This document shows positions 1 through 7,794 of a DNA stretch of 54,176 nt, in pieces. The translations under genes and the position numbers were made by a program. The stretch is from an uncultured bacterium (GTDB taxonomy: Bacteria; Verrucomicrobiota; Kiritimatiellia; RFP12; UBA1067): contig CACWVU010000040.1 of NCBI GenBank assembly GCA_902764415.1, positions 1-54,176 of the forward strand, written 5' to 3'. Numbering within the stretch: the first letter of the stretch is position 1; each line of letters opens with the position of its first letter. The notes under the pieces are model-generated. The model did no database searches. It was given only the letters and a program-made list of their open reading frames with translations, and was not told the origin of the DNA.

Positions 1-121
1 GCATCAAATCCGCCGCGTTCGGGGCGGCAGTGTCATAGCCTGTTCATCGCCGCTGCCAATCAAGAATGGATGAGGCGCGGCGGAAATCTGCCGCGAAAGC
101 CAGCACAAGGCGCGGCAAAAA

Positions 122-130
122 TGGTATAAT
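122..130 (+). promoter_or_regulatory. Extended -10 promoter of the accessory block
   Basis: TGG followed by TATAAT at 125-130 is a perfect extended -10 box (TGnTATAAT). No convincing -35 box is seen. Transcription would start near 137 and give a leader of about 90 nt before the HNH gene. Confidence 0.6.
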
Positions 131-136
131 TCACGC

Positions 137-225
137 TGTCACCGGCAGGAATGCCGGGGCGCGATAGCCAAGCGACGAGAACCTCCGCGGAGTGCGGTGG
201 CAGCGAACAGAGCAGAAAAGGGCTT
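137..225 (+). other. Structured 5' leader before the HNH gene
   Basis: The leader between the extended -10 box and the ATG at 226 can fold into a 6-bp hairpin with a GGAA loop (142-157), a weak 3-bp hairpin (158-169) and a longer stem, 182-188 with 194-200, interrupted by one T-T mismatch. It contains no open frame of note and matches no riboswitch or ribozyme consensus I recognise. It may be a regulatory leader, a small structured RNA or a chance fold. Confidence 0.35.
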
Positions 226-1080
226 ATGTTGAAAAAGGAGTTTACAGACTTCATCTTCGCGACGAACACGGACGGGAGCGGCAAGGCTGCGTCATACGTT
301 CGTGCGCTCGATATGCTCGGTCCAATTCTGACGAAACACTACCCGAAGCCGATTGTCGGCGGCTCCATGTGGCATGAGTTTTCGATTGGCGAATTAAAGG
401 CAATTCACAAATGGATTTGTGCTGAAGCCAAGAAGGGCGCCGCGAGTCCGGTCCTGGCAGATTTCGAATCGCCAAGCTACTGGACGAAGAACTTCTGTTC
501 GGCGGCGGTCAGTGCGCTTGGCGAGTTCATGGCCGTGGAGCATTTTGAAAATGGCATTGTCGAGCAGGCGGAAAAAGCCGCAACCGGCAAGTCTGCCGCG
601 GCGAAGGCCGAGAAGCTTATCCAGGCAAAGTCGCAAGCCGATCTTGAAGCACATCTGAATCTCACCGCGAAGGAAGGCAAGGAAAAACTTGCCGCGGTCA
701 AGGTGCGCGTGAACCAAGATATCTTCCGAAAGATGGTGCTGGCGAACTACGGCGGCAAATGTTGCGTGACGGGTCTTTCCGTGCCGGACGTTCTTCGCGC
801 CAGCCATATCAGTCCATGGGTGGAAGACGAAAAGAACCGCCTCAATCCCGAAAATGGCTTGTGCCTCTCCGCAACCTACGATGCCGCGTTCGACCGCCAC
901 CTCATTTCCTTTGATGAACACTACCGTCTTGTCGTTTCGAAGGAAATCAAAGACCACTATACCGACGCGGCGGCAAAGTCCTACTTCCTCGACCGCGAAG
1001 GGCAGACAATGTCCCTGCCAACCAAGTTTCTGCCGTCACAGGCCTTGCTTGAAAAGCATAGGGAATTATTGGCAGGATAG
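226..1080 (+). CDS. HNH endonuclease
   Basis: A 284-residue protein with a C-terminal HNH nuclease domain at about residues 170-235. Visible elements are the Cys pair at 179-180, the ASH motif with H194, the NPENGLCL segment ending the Asn helix (N210) and the DRH motif with H225. This resembles the predicted restriction endonucleases of the COG3440 type. The N-terminal half (1-160) is helical, rich in Ala/Lys/Glu, and not recognised. ATG 226 is preferred to the in-frame ATG at 151, because 151 lies in the structured leader and the family-like sequence begins at MLKKEF. It is the first gene of a co-directional block containing NUDIX, nuclease-helicase, PLD-ATPase and NERD genes, which suggests a role in DNA attack or defence rather than metabolism. 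The substrate is unknown. Confidence 0.8.
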   Translation: MLKKEFTDFIFATNTDGSGKAASYVRALDMLGPILTKHYPKPIVGGSMWHEFSIGELKAIHKWICAEAKKGAASPVLADFESPSYWTKNFCSAAVSALGEFMAVEHFENGIVEQAEKAATGKSAAAKAEKLIQAKSQADLEAHLNLTAKEGKEKLAAVKVRVNQDIFRKMVLANYGGKCCVTGLSVPDVLRASHISPWVEDEKNRLNPENGLCLSATYDAAFDRHLISFDEHYRLVVSKEIKDHYTDAAAKSYFLDREGQTMSLPTKFLPSQALLEKHRELLAG

Positions 1081-1085
1081 TGGGC

Positions 1086-1481
1086 ATGAACGATAAGCGT
1101 ATAGTTGAAGTTGTTGGTGCCATCATAAAAGATGGCGATCGATATCTTGTCGGGCAGCGTGCGGCGAACAAGTCGCAAGGTGGCCTTTGGGAATTCATGG
1201 GCGGCAAGATAGAGCCGGGTGAAACGCCGGAAGAGGCCTTGGCGCGCGAGTGCCGCGAAGAGCTTTCCCTCGATATCGAGAACGAACACATAATTGATTC
1301 GGTTGTGCATGAATATCCAGAAAAGACAATTCGGCTAACGCTTATTTCGTGTTCACCCAAGTCTGGTTCAATTCCTAAAGCCTTAGAGCATCAGCAGATT
1401 CGTTGGGTGACACGCGCGGAAATGGACATCATGGATTTCGCTCCTGCAGATAGAGAGCTGATTACGAAGCAATTCGTATAA
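1086..1481 (+). CDS. NUDIX hydrolase, MutT-like
   Basis: A 131-residue NUDIX protein. The complete Nudix box (GGKIEPGETPEEALARECRE continuing EELSLDI) lies at about residues 38-64, with the REUxEExGU catalytic pattern kept. The length and N-terminus (VVGAIIKDGDRYLVGQR) are typical of 8-oxo-dGTP or (deoxy)nucleoside triphosphate pyrophosphohydrolases. The ATG at 1086 is 5 bp after the HNH stop; a GTG at 1080 overlapping that stop is the alternative start. MutT-like genes are often found beside helicase/nuclease genes in accessory islands, so sanitising or altering a nucleotide pool for the neighbouring system is as likely as general housekeeping. That link is inference. Confidence 0.85.
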   Translation: MNDKRIVEVVGAIIKDGDRYLVGQRAANKSQGGLWEFMGGKIEPGETPEEALARECREELSLDIENEHIIDSVVHEYPEKTIRLTLISCSPKSGSIPKALEHQQIRWVTRAEMDIMDFAPADRELITKQFV

Positions 1482-1496
1482 GAGGAGGGAGTTGTT

Positions 1497-2666
1497 ATGG
1501 AACGATTTTATTATGGAAAGACCATCGCGGAATTTCTTGCGGAGGAGCCCGAGGCAATATTTGGGGCATTGAGCCAGGCCGAGGGTTTTGATACCGCGAG
1601 AGATCAGAAGAATGCTTGGAATGAAGAGATTGGTTTGCTCAAGTCAATTTTGCAAGGATACAATGGGGATGTGTTCTTCGAGTATGCCATCCCCCGTCTT
1701 GGCAAAAGAGTAGATGTTATCCTGCTAATAAACGGAATCGTTCTTTGTCTTGAATTTAAGGCTGGAGCGGAGAGGTTTGAGACCGCTGACAAAGAGCAGG
1801 TTTGGGACTATGCATTGGACCTCAAAAATTTCCATGAGCCATCCCGGGATTTGTTTGTTGCGCCTGTACTTGTGGCTACGGATGCTCCTGATGGACCATT
1901 TGAACTTGCAACATGCAACTATGATGATAAAGTCTATGCGCCGTTGCAAGCGAATGCGTCAAACCTGAAGGAAGCTATCGGCATAGTCGTTGACGCCACA
2001 CCCCAAGCGAATGTTGAAGGGATGAATTGGGCCCGTGGCAGATATTCGCCAACGCCAACGATCATCCAAGCCGCAAGTGCACTATATGCGAAGCACAATG
2101 TGGAAAACATCACGCGATGTGATGCAGGTGAAAATCTCAAAGTAACAACAGATTTTATTCTAAGTGTAATCGATCATGCAAAGGCAAATAATGAAAAGTG
2201 CATTTGTTTCGTGACTGGCGTCCCGGGCGCAGGGAAGACACTGGTTGGGCTCAATGTTGCCATGAAACAGTTCGAAAAGAAAGAGCCCGCTGTTTATTTA
2301 AGTGGCAATAAACCACTTGTTGATGTGTTAACAGAGGCGCTTGCTAGAGATAAAGTCAAACAAGAACGTGAGGCCGGCAATCAATACACTCTGACAACTG
2401 CTCGTCGAGAGGTTAAAAGCTTTATACAAATCATACACCATTATCGTGATAATGCATTGGCCAAGCTTAAGATGCCTATTCGAGATGGTAAGCTTGAGAT
2501 AGATGAAGCCAAGGCGAAGAAGCATGAAGAAGATGGGTATTCTGAAGTCGAACACGTCGCTATCTTTGATGAAGCACAACGTCTTTGGGATCAACCTCAT
2601 CTTTCCGCTTGGTTGGCACGCAAGAAAGGCGTACAGAACTTTCCACTTTCCAATGTCGGAAAGTGA
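1497..2666 (+). pseudogene. PD-(D/E)XK nuclease + DUF2075 helicase, 5' part of a frameshifted gene
   Basis: This is the N-terminal part of a nuclease-helicase of the DUF2075/Schlafen-like NTPase family. Residues 60-90 carry a PD-(D/E)XK-like core (E62, D73 in RVDVILL, E86-x-K88 in CLEFKAG). Walker A is GVPGAGKT at 241-248 and Walker B is IFDEAQR at 356-362. A good ribosome site (AGGAGG) precedes ATG 1497. The frame is lost after NFP at 2645, ends in six unrelated residues and stops at 2664-2666. The family continues with NFPMSEPEFL-like sequence, which is present in another frame from 2653. Joining 2645 to 2653 would restore a protein of about 681 residues with no other defect, so the disruption looks recent, or is a sequencing or assembly error. 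Confidence 0.8.
2639..2652 (+). repeat. 7-bp tandem duplication causing the frameshift
   Basis: CTTTCCA occurs twice in direct tandem (2639-2645 and 2646-2652). Removing one copy puts the upstream and downstream frames of the nuclease-helicase gene in register exactly at the conserved FPMSE segment. Confidence 0.85.
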
Positions 2667-3549
2667 GTTTTTGATCTGGTCGCTGGATTTGCGTCCGGAT
2701 TGGGCCGTTGTGGTTTGCCTTGTTGGTGGCGGCCAGGAAATCAACTCTGGCGAGGCGGGAATTGCAGAGCCTATCCGAGCTGCCAACGATACATTCCCAG
2801 GATGGAACGTATTCATATCTCCGCAACTGACCGCGAGGGAGTATGCAGAGGGGAATGTTGATGCGCTGCTCAAAACGAATCCCAATGTGCGGAAGGACGT
2901 CTCTCTGCATTTAGCAACGAGTATGCGCAGCTTCCGCGCGGAGAACCTTTCCAACTTTGTCGGCCAACTTTTGGATCGCGATGCTTCGGCGGCGAAAAAC
3001 ACCTATGCCGAGTTCTGCGCGAATTATCCAATCATGTTGACGCGCGATCTTGCAAAGGCAAAGTCATGGCTTAGGAAAGTGTCGGGCGGATCAGAACGCT
3101 ACGGTATGATCTGTTCGTCGCAGGCGTTTCGTCTACGCCCGCTTGCTATTGACGTACGAGCAAAGCCGAATATCGTTGATTGGTTCTTGGATGACATAAC
3201 TGACATCCGCAGTTCGCTTTTCCTGGAAGATGTTGCGACCGAATTTGACATTCAAGGACTTGAACTTGATTGGTCATGTCTTATTTGGGATGGAGATTTC
3301 CAATATGCGCCTGATGGGTGGATTCAGAAAGACTTCTCCGGCGGCAAATGGAAAAATATCAACGCCCCTGAACGTCGTGCTTTCCAAGTTAATGCATATC
3401 GCGTTCTTTTGACACGTGCGCGCAAGGGCATGATAATCTGCGTACCTGAAGGCGATCGTGGCCATCCGCCGGATGATACGCGACGACCGGAGTTTTACGA
3501 TGAAACGTACAAGTATTTGCGTTCCCTTGGTTTGAAGGAGCTGGCATAG
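2653..3549 (+). pseudogene. DUF2075 helicase, 3' part of the frameshifted gene
   Basis: This is the C-terminal 298 residues of the DUF2075 NTPase, beginning MSESEFLIWSLDLRPDW and running through VVCLVGGGQEINSGEAGI. That segment contains the GGGQEI motif following Walker B in this family. The tail includes LTRARKGMIICVPEGD, the SF1 helicase motif VI-like arginine region. It is open and collinear with the family to its stop at 3549, so only the 7-bp duplication separates it from the 5' part. The methionine at 2653 is a conserved internal residue, not a natural start. A longer open frame reaches back to 2503, but that stretch is out-of-frame sequence. Without the nuclease and Walker motifs this fragment should be inactive alone. 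Confidence 0.8.
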
Positions 3550-3566
3550 AATGGAGTGATATAAGC

Positions 3567-3776
3567 GTGAAGAAGTATTTCGTACTCAAGCTTGATTCGT
3601 ATGAAGGCGAGGGGAGCTCGTTGATGGTGGACGCCGACGGCGCGGACAGCATGTATGTCGTCTTGAATGTTGAAGGCTCGTCGGCGGAGATTGTCGATTG
3701 GGGTTATCCCACGGTCGACGATCTTCTTGCGGCGTGGGACAACGTGACGTTTGAGAATCTGAAAGAGTTTAAGTAA
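3567..3776 (+). CDS. Small acidic hypothetical protein
   Basis: A 69-residue protein of unknown function, starting at GTG 3567 with GGAGTG upstream. It is acidic (many Asp/Glu, with DADGADS in the middle) and predicted alpha/beta, with no signal peptide or Cys. It sits 17 bp after the nuclease-helicase fragment and 8 bp before the PLD-ATPase gene, so it is almost certainly co-transcribed. Its size, charge and position would suit an accessory or inhibitory partner of a neighbouring nuclease, but nothing in the sequence proves that. Confidence 0.6.
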   Translation: MKKYFVLKLDSYEGEGSSLMVDADGADSMYVVLNVEGSSAEIVDWGYPTVDDLLAAWDNVTFENLKEFK

Positions 3777-3784
3777 GGTAGTCA

Positions 3785-5800
3785 ATGAATCTTAATGATA
3801 CCAACGGAATGGATCTGTTCGGCGGAACTGATGCCGCCGGCGGTTTGCGAGCCGATGTTAGACTAGACGTTGCCAAGCTCGACTACCTGTCTTCGGAGTC
3901 GATGACATGGCAGGAGCTGTTCGGCGGATTTGACCGCCTGAGGGCGATTACATATTCGTCTGGCATTGGATTCGTATATCAGCTTATAGAGATGTTCAAG
4001 GACGTGGAAATCATCTTCGGTTGCGAGGAGGTGATGTCGTATAACCTTCAGGAGATCATGGCGTACCAGTCGAAGCTGATGGAGCGCATCCGTGAGGCCG
4101 ATTCCAAGTCAAAGACGAAGATGATTGAACGGGTTGAATCCGGGGATGTCCGACTTTTCGTCGCACGAGAAAAACTTTCTCACGAAAAGCTTTATCTTCT
4201 TGAGTCCGATGATGGACGTAAACGCGTTATCCTGGGCTCGGCGAACATGTCGTTCAATGCCTTCCGCGGACGGCAACGTGAGACAATATGCTACATGGAT
4301 TCTGATGCGGCGTACGAGAGGTTCAATGAGGCCTACGAAGATTTGAAGGGCATTAGCGTCGATACCATTACAAAGAAGGCCATAGTCGTTGGGGATGCGT
4401 CGGAGAATTTGGATGCGCTACCGATAGCTGAAACGGTCAAGGTGAAAAAGGCCATCTACATCGAACCAGAGAAAGCAGCAGATGACGAGGTTAGGTTCAT
4501 TCTGGATACGCGAGAACTTGCGCGGAAGATCAAGCCGGCGATTCCGATCTCAAAATCCGACAAGAAGGCAGGCAAGATCGTCATCTCGCCAGAGATTATC
4601 CAGAAGGTGCGTCGCCAGGTTATTCGTGATACAGAGCGCGAAAAGGAATTGAGAAGTGAGTATCCGCAGCTTGTCATAGATTCGGAGCATGGCACTGTTT
4701 CATTAAACGGCAAGGATCTAGACTTGAATCCTGATGCCGATGCAGTGAAAAGCGACGTCGACATGTTCATTCGCTACATGAATGGATATGAGCGTTTCCA
4801 TGGCGACAGCAAAGGAATGCAGAATCGCTACTATGAGTTTGCCAACTGGTTCTTCTGTTCGCCGCTCATGGCCGTTATGCGTGACACTGCCTTGCGATTT
4901 GACCAGAAGACTCTGCCATATCCTGTGTTTGGGCTCGTCTATGGACAGTCAAAGGCGGGTAAGACATCTTTTCTTGAGACGATTCTCAAGATGATGATTG
5001 GTCAGAAGACCAAGATGGGCGCGCCGGAGTTTACTCGCACGGCCATTGACGGGCTCCGTCATAGTGTCCAGGGTGCTCCCATAATTGTTGACGACCTTAC
5101 AAACAACAGGTTCAATCAGCATGCCGTCGAGACAATCAAGAATGACGATTTCGGCTTGTTGGAGCATTTGGTTCATTACCCTGCGGTTGTCATAAGCGCG
5201 AACGAAGATGTCAAGGCAGTGGCGCAAGAGGTGATCCGCCGAACAGTTATATGTCGCGTTCAGGCCGGTCTTACTAATACTGAAGTCATGAAGAGCAATG
5301 TCGTTCGCGCTGTCCAGCAGAAGATTGGAACGGCGTTCTATCGCGAATATCTGCGCTTGATGTTGGAGAAGATTCCGGACATGATGGACCAGCTGAAGGA
5401 TGACAATCCGGAGTCGGAATGCCCAGACATACTGAAGGTTTCTTCGGAAGTGTTGTATGAAATCTTCTCGGCGCATGAGAGCGAGTTGCCTTCATATATC
5501 CGCAAGTTGTCGCTTGAAGACTATTTCAGCGAAAAGGTGACTGGCAAATATGCGATTCAGGTGATTAAAACAGCGTGGGCTAGCAATCCAAATTCTTTCG
5601 AGGTTGATGAGCGCGCGGGAACTGTCCGGTATGATGCCGGCGTAAACTGGGACGCCGATAGGCTCATGAAGGAGCTGCCGGAGAACCTTTGCGCCAAGCG
5701 CTCTCGCGACAGCGTCATCATGGAGCTCGACGAAGCGAGAGAATTCTTTGGAATAGATTTCAGGCGGAAGTCGTTCCTTTCTCGCTTGTTGGGAAGATGA
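3785..5800 (+). CDS. PLD-family nuclease fused to P-loop ATPase
   Basis: A 671-residue, two-part protein. Residues about 45-200 form a phospholipase D-like nuclease half with H133-x-K135, the downstream acidic loop and GSANMS around N154, the single HKD-type motif typical of PLD nucleases that act as dimers. Residues about 325-560 form a P-loop ATPase: Walker A GQSKAGKT at 387-394, Walker B APIIVDD at 431-437, and a sensor-like VVISANED near 465. The central linker (210-325) is charged and has no recognised domain. The C-terminal 110 residues (LSEDYF-like onward) are unassigned. PLD nucleases coupled to ATP motors occur in defence systems such as DISARM (DrmC), but the helicase and DUF1998 partners of DISARM are absent here. 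A role in ATP-gated nucleic-acid cleavage is inferred. Confidence 0.75.
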   Translation: MNLNDTNGMDLFGGTDAAGGLRADVRLDVAKLDYLSSESMTWQELFGGFDRLRAITYSSGIGFVYQLIEMFKDVEIIFGCEEVMSYNLQEIMAYQSKLMERIREADSKSKTKMIERVESGDVRLFVAREKLSHEKLYLLESDDGRKRVILGSANMSFNAFRGRQRETICYMDSDAAYERFNEAYEDLKGISVDTITKKAIVVGDASENLDALPIAETVKVKKAIYIEPEKAADDEVRFILDTRELARKIKPAIPISKSDKKAGKIVISPEIIQKVRRQVIRDTEREKELRSEYPQLVIDSEHGTVSLNGKDLDLNPDADAVKSDVDMFIRYMNGYERFHGDSKGMQNRYYEFANWFFCSPLMAVMRDTALRFDQKTLPYPVFGLVYGQSKAGKTSFLETILKMMIGQKTKMGAPEFTRTAIDGLRHSVQGAPIIVDDLTNNRFNQHAVETIKNDDFGLLEHLVHYPAVVISANEDVKAVAQEVIRRTVICRVQAGLTNTEVMKSNVVRAVQQKIGTAFYREYLRLMLEKIPDMMDQLKDDNPESECPDILKVSSEVLYEIFSAHESELPSYIRKLSLEDYFSEKVTGKYAIQVIKTAWASNPNSFEVDERAGTVRYDAGVNWDADRLMKELPENLCAKRSRDSVIMELDEAREFFGIDFRRKSFLSRLLGR

Positions 5801-5814
5801 GGGAGGCGCACATT

Positions 5815-6000
5815 ATGGGACTTGTGAAGACGAGAAGATTGGCGGCGATGCATCCTCCTTCGCCAAGGCTACGGAGGACAGGTAGGCAGCAGCGCGCGAA
5901 GGCGGGGATGAAGCCGCCGGTGAAGGGCGATGCCGGTCCGCGCATCCCACGAGTCCGTAGGTCGAGCCCCGAGTCGATTGCTAGGATGTTGGGCAAATGA
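5815..6000 (+). CDS. Short basic ORF over a dispersed repeat, doubtful
   Basis: A 61-codon frame from ATG 5815 to 6000, preceded by GGGAGG at 5801. The product is very basic and proline-rich, and its middle is encoded by a dispersed intergenic-type repeat (5851-5882). The composition looks like translated repeat rather than a folded protein. It could be a real small gene invaded by the repeat, or only a spacer between the PLD-ATPase and NERD genes. Confidence 0.25.
   Translation: MGLVKTRRLAAMHPPSPRLRRTGRQQRAKAGMKPPVKGDAGPRIPRVRRSSPESIARMLGK
5851..5882 (+). repeat. Imperfect palindromic dispersed repeat
   Basis: The core TCCTTCGCCAAGGCTACGGA with flanking bases forms an imperfect inverted repeat (TCCT..CG / CG..AGGA). 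I recognise this kind of sequence as a dispersed repeat from other GC-rich PVC-type genomes, but only one copy is seen in this window, so the assignment rests on memory. Confidence 0.35.
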
Positions 6001-6016
6001 GAGAGGTTTTGCAGTG

Positions 6017-6784
6017 ATGTCGTCACCCTTTCTCCTTGGTCGGTTAAGCAGCTTCTCGCGGTTTAACAGCCCAAGCCGCAGGGGCGCAATGGGCGAGAAG
6101 TTTGTGGCGAGGCGGCTGAGGTTCGGACTTCCAGATGAGTATCTGATCCTCAACGACGTCTATCTTCCGCTGCCGGACGGGACGACGACGCAGATCGACC
6201 ACATTGTCGTGTCGCAGTATGGCGTTTTCGTGGTTGAGACGAAATGTTACAAGGGTTGGATATTTGGAAATGCGGAAAGTAAGGTCTGGACGCAGTCACT
6301 TTATGCTGGGAGAAGAGGATGGCCTAAACGCGCAGAGAAGCACACGTTTCAGAATCCAATTCGCCAGAACTACAAGCACATCTGCGCACTCGCGGACAAC
6401 CTCGGAATAGACAAGTCGTATTTCCATGGCGTGATTGCCTTTGTAGACGGTTGCGAGTTCAAGACTGAGATGCCGGAGGGTGTTGTATGTTCACGAAGGG
6501 TGGCGGAATACATTTGCGGATTCAAGACGCCGATCATAAAGCCCGTGCAGGTGCCGGAAGTGGCGTCCGCAATTGAGGAATGGCAGGGGACGCTGAGCGA
6601 AAAGCAGATCGACAGCCATGTTGCCAATCTGCATAAGCGTCATTCGGCGGTTCGCGAAGGCGACGCGCCGCGCTGTCCGTATTGTGGCGGCGAGATGACG
6701 CTCCGCAAGCGACGGTCCGACGGCAAGTCGTTCTACGGCTGCAGGTCATATCCGAAGTGCCGCGGAATCGTCAATGTGGAGTAG
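6017..6784 (+). CDS. NERD nuclease-like protein with C-terminal zinc ribbon
   Basis: A 255-residue protein. Residues 20-150 form a NERD (nuclease-related) domain: G26-E27 at its start, D61 in TTQIDHIVVS, and the VVETK motif with E74 and K76, which together give the D-ExK active-site pattern. Residues about 227-250 carry the topoisomerase I-type zinc ribbon (CPYCGGEM, then CRSYPKC), a single-strand DNA-binding module often attached to NERD domains. ATG 6017 has GAGAGG at 6001 as a ribosome site. Longer in-frame starts back to 5930 lie in repeat-like sequence and are not favoured. It is the last gene of the accessory block; its role is presumably DNA or RNA cleavage or repair. Confidence 0.8.
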   Translation: MSSPFLLGRLSSFSRFNSPSRRGAMGEKFVARRLRFGLPDEYLILNDVYLPLPDGTTTQIDHIVVSQYGVFVVETKCYKGWIFGNAESKVWTQSLYAGRRGWPKRAEKHTFQNPIRQNYKHICALADNLGIDKSYFHGVIAFVDGCEFKTEMPEGVVCSRRVAEYICGFKTPIIKPVQVPEVASAIEEWQGTLSEKQIDSHVANLHKRHSAVREGDAPRCPYCGGEMTLRKRRSDGKSFYGCRSYPKCRGIVNVE

Positions 6785-6856
6785 GTAGGCGAGAGGATGT
6801 CACGGCATCATGTGGCCAAGGGGGCGGACTTCAGTATATGTTTTACTGTATATGCT

Positions 6857-6936
6857 TGAAAGGCGGAGCCGGTTGAAAAGTTGAAAGGTTGAAAGGCCGC
6901 GGCAGTTTGCGCGGCGGTTTGCGCGGCGGTTTGCGC
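6857..6936. repeat. Octamer array plus GCGGCGGTTT repeats
   Basis: The gap between the convergent NERD and rex genes (6785-6989) holds no gene. It contains GTTGAAAR octamers from 6872, preceded by GGCGGAGCCG and followed by three copies of a TTTGCGCGGC-type unit. A closely similar composite recurs near 14004-14050, so this is one dispersed repeat unit. Confidence 0.7.
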
Positions 6937-6975
6937 ATATCCCCCGACCAAAGGTCGTCCGCGACGCGGATGCCC

Positions 6976-7006
6976 TAGGAACAAAAGGGTTAGACCCCAT
7001 GGTCAC
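6976..7006. repeat. GGAACAAAAGGGT dispersed repeat overlapping the rex stop
   Basis: The unit GGAACAAAAGGGTTAGACCC and the following CATGGTCAC cover the last codons and TAA stop of rex on the minus strand. Related copies lie at 11329-11370 and 13857-13881. Confidence 0.6.
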
Positions 7007-7658
7007 CCAAGCGTTTGGCCGAAATCGCGTGTGAGAGCACGGCCAGCGACTGTGCGAGGTCGACGTTCTGGACGATGACGCCGTCGGGCACGGAGAGCCG
7101 TACCGAGGTGAAGTTCCAGATGCCGCGTATTCCGGCGGCGACGAGCTTGTCGGCACATGGCTGCCCGGCTGCGTTCGGCACCGTAAGGATGCCGAGCCTG
7201 ATGTTGAGACGCTTCACGAGGCGGGAAAGATCGCCCATTGGACGGACCTTTACGCCGTGAATCGTCTTCCCGACGATTTCAGGGCTTGCGTCGAATGCCG
7301 CTGCAATCGAAAGGCTCTGTTCCTCGAATCCCCTGTAGCCGAGAAGGGCATTTCCGAGAGAGCCGACGCCGACGAGGACGGCGTCGGTGGAGTTGTCCCA
7401 GCCCAGCGCGGCGGTGATGGCGGCCTGGAGCTCCCTGGCCGGGTAGCCGCGGCGCGGCTTCCCGGGAACTCCGGCCAACGCGAGGTCCTTGCGCGCCAGC
7501 ACGGAGTCGAGGCCGAGCTTCTCGGCCACTACGGCGCTCGATATGTGCGTCTCGCCGGCCGCTATCATCTCGTTGATGCAGCGCAGGTAGACGGGATACC
7601 GGCGGATTGTCGGCAATGGCAGCGCGAATGGCCGCGCAAGCTGGTTTTTCTCGTTCAT
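6990..7658 (-). CDS. rex: Redox-sensing transcriptional repressor Rex
   Basis: A 222-residue Rex protein that senses the NADH/NAD+ ratio. The N-terminal winged helix (TIRRYPVYLRCI ... ISSAVVAEKLGLDSVLARKDLA) at about 15-65 is typical. It is followed by the NAD-binding Rossmann segment VLVGVGSLGNALLGYRGF at about 95-112, with the family pattern GxGxLGxAL. It is divergent from adhE, the classical Rex target, with a 136-bp shared region holding a candidate operator. The extended -10 box is so close to the ATG (7656-7658) that the transcript may be leaderless. The last residues (DHGV) are encoded by a dispersed repeat that supplies the stop codon. Confidence 0.95.
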   Translation of the reverse strand: MNEKNQLARPFALPLPTIRRYPVYLRCINEMIAAGETHISSAVVAEKLGLDSVLARKDLALAGVPGKPRRGYPARELQAAITAALGWDNSTDAVLVGVGSLGNALLGYRGFEEQSLSIAAAFDASPEIVGKTIHGVKVRPMGDLSRLVKRLNIRLGILTVPNAAGQPCADKLVAAGIRGIWNFTSVRLSVPDGVIVQNVDLAQSLAVLSHAISAKRLGDHGV

Positions 7659-7665
7659 GGCGGAT

Positions 7666-7674
7666 AGTATACCA
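7666..7674 (-). promoter_or_regulatory. Extended -10 promoter of rex
   Basis: On the minus strand TGG then TATACT occupies 7674-7666. With the usual 6-8 bp to the start point, transcription would begin at about 7659, one base from the rex ATG at 7658, so the mRNA is probably leaderless. Confidence 0.55.
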
Positions 7675-7701
7675 TAAACGGCGGCCGATAAGATAATAAA
7701 A

Positions 7702-7723
7702 TATCGCTATTGACATACCGATA
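7702..7723. promoter_or_regulatory. Candidate Rex operator
   Basis: TATCGCTAT (7702-7710), four bases, then ATACCGATA (7715-7723) form a 9-bp inverted repeat with one mismatched pair. It lies over the -35 box of adhE between rex and adhE. It does not match the common TTGTGA-n-TCACAA Rex consensus, so recognition by Rex is inferred from position and symmetry. Confidence 0.5.
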
Positions 7724-7739
7724 TAAAAAGAGCTATAAT
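7710..7739 (+). promoter_or_regulatory. adhE promoter
   Basis: TTGACA at 7710-7715 and TATAAT at 7734-7739, 18-bp spacing, give a full consensus sigma-70-type promoter, the best in the window. The -35 box sits inside the inverted repeat 7702-7723, which suits repression by occlusion. Confidence 0.75.
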
Positions 7740-7751
7740 ATGCCGCACTCG

Positions 7752-7770
7752 CCCGGAAAGGTTTTCCGGG
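7752..7770 (+). other. Hairpin in the adhE leader
   Basis: CCCGGAAA (7752-7759) and TTTCCGGG (7763-7770) form an 8-bp perfect stem with a 3-nt loop, about 13 nt after the likely transcription start and 25 nt before the adhE start codon. It may stabilise the mRNA 5' end. No U tract follows. Confidence 0.5.
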
Positions 7771-7794
7771 CCGTATACGAAAGAAAGGCTGGAC

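Noticed and set aside
122..225. Known riboswitch or ribozyme in the accessory-block leader
   Set aside because: Compared from memory with fluoride, guanidine, TPP, SAM, c-di-GMP, hammerhead and HDV cores; none match.
5689..5814. Extension of the short basic frame upstream of 5815
   Set aside because: It overlaps the end of the PLD-ATPase gene in another frame and has no ribosome site; only the part from 5815 was listed, at low confidence.
226..6784. Assignment of the accessory block to DISARM
   Set aside because: Only a PLD nuclease is shared; DrmA helicase, DrmB DUF1998 and a methyltransferase are absent.
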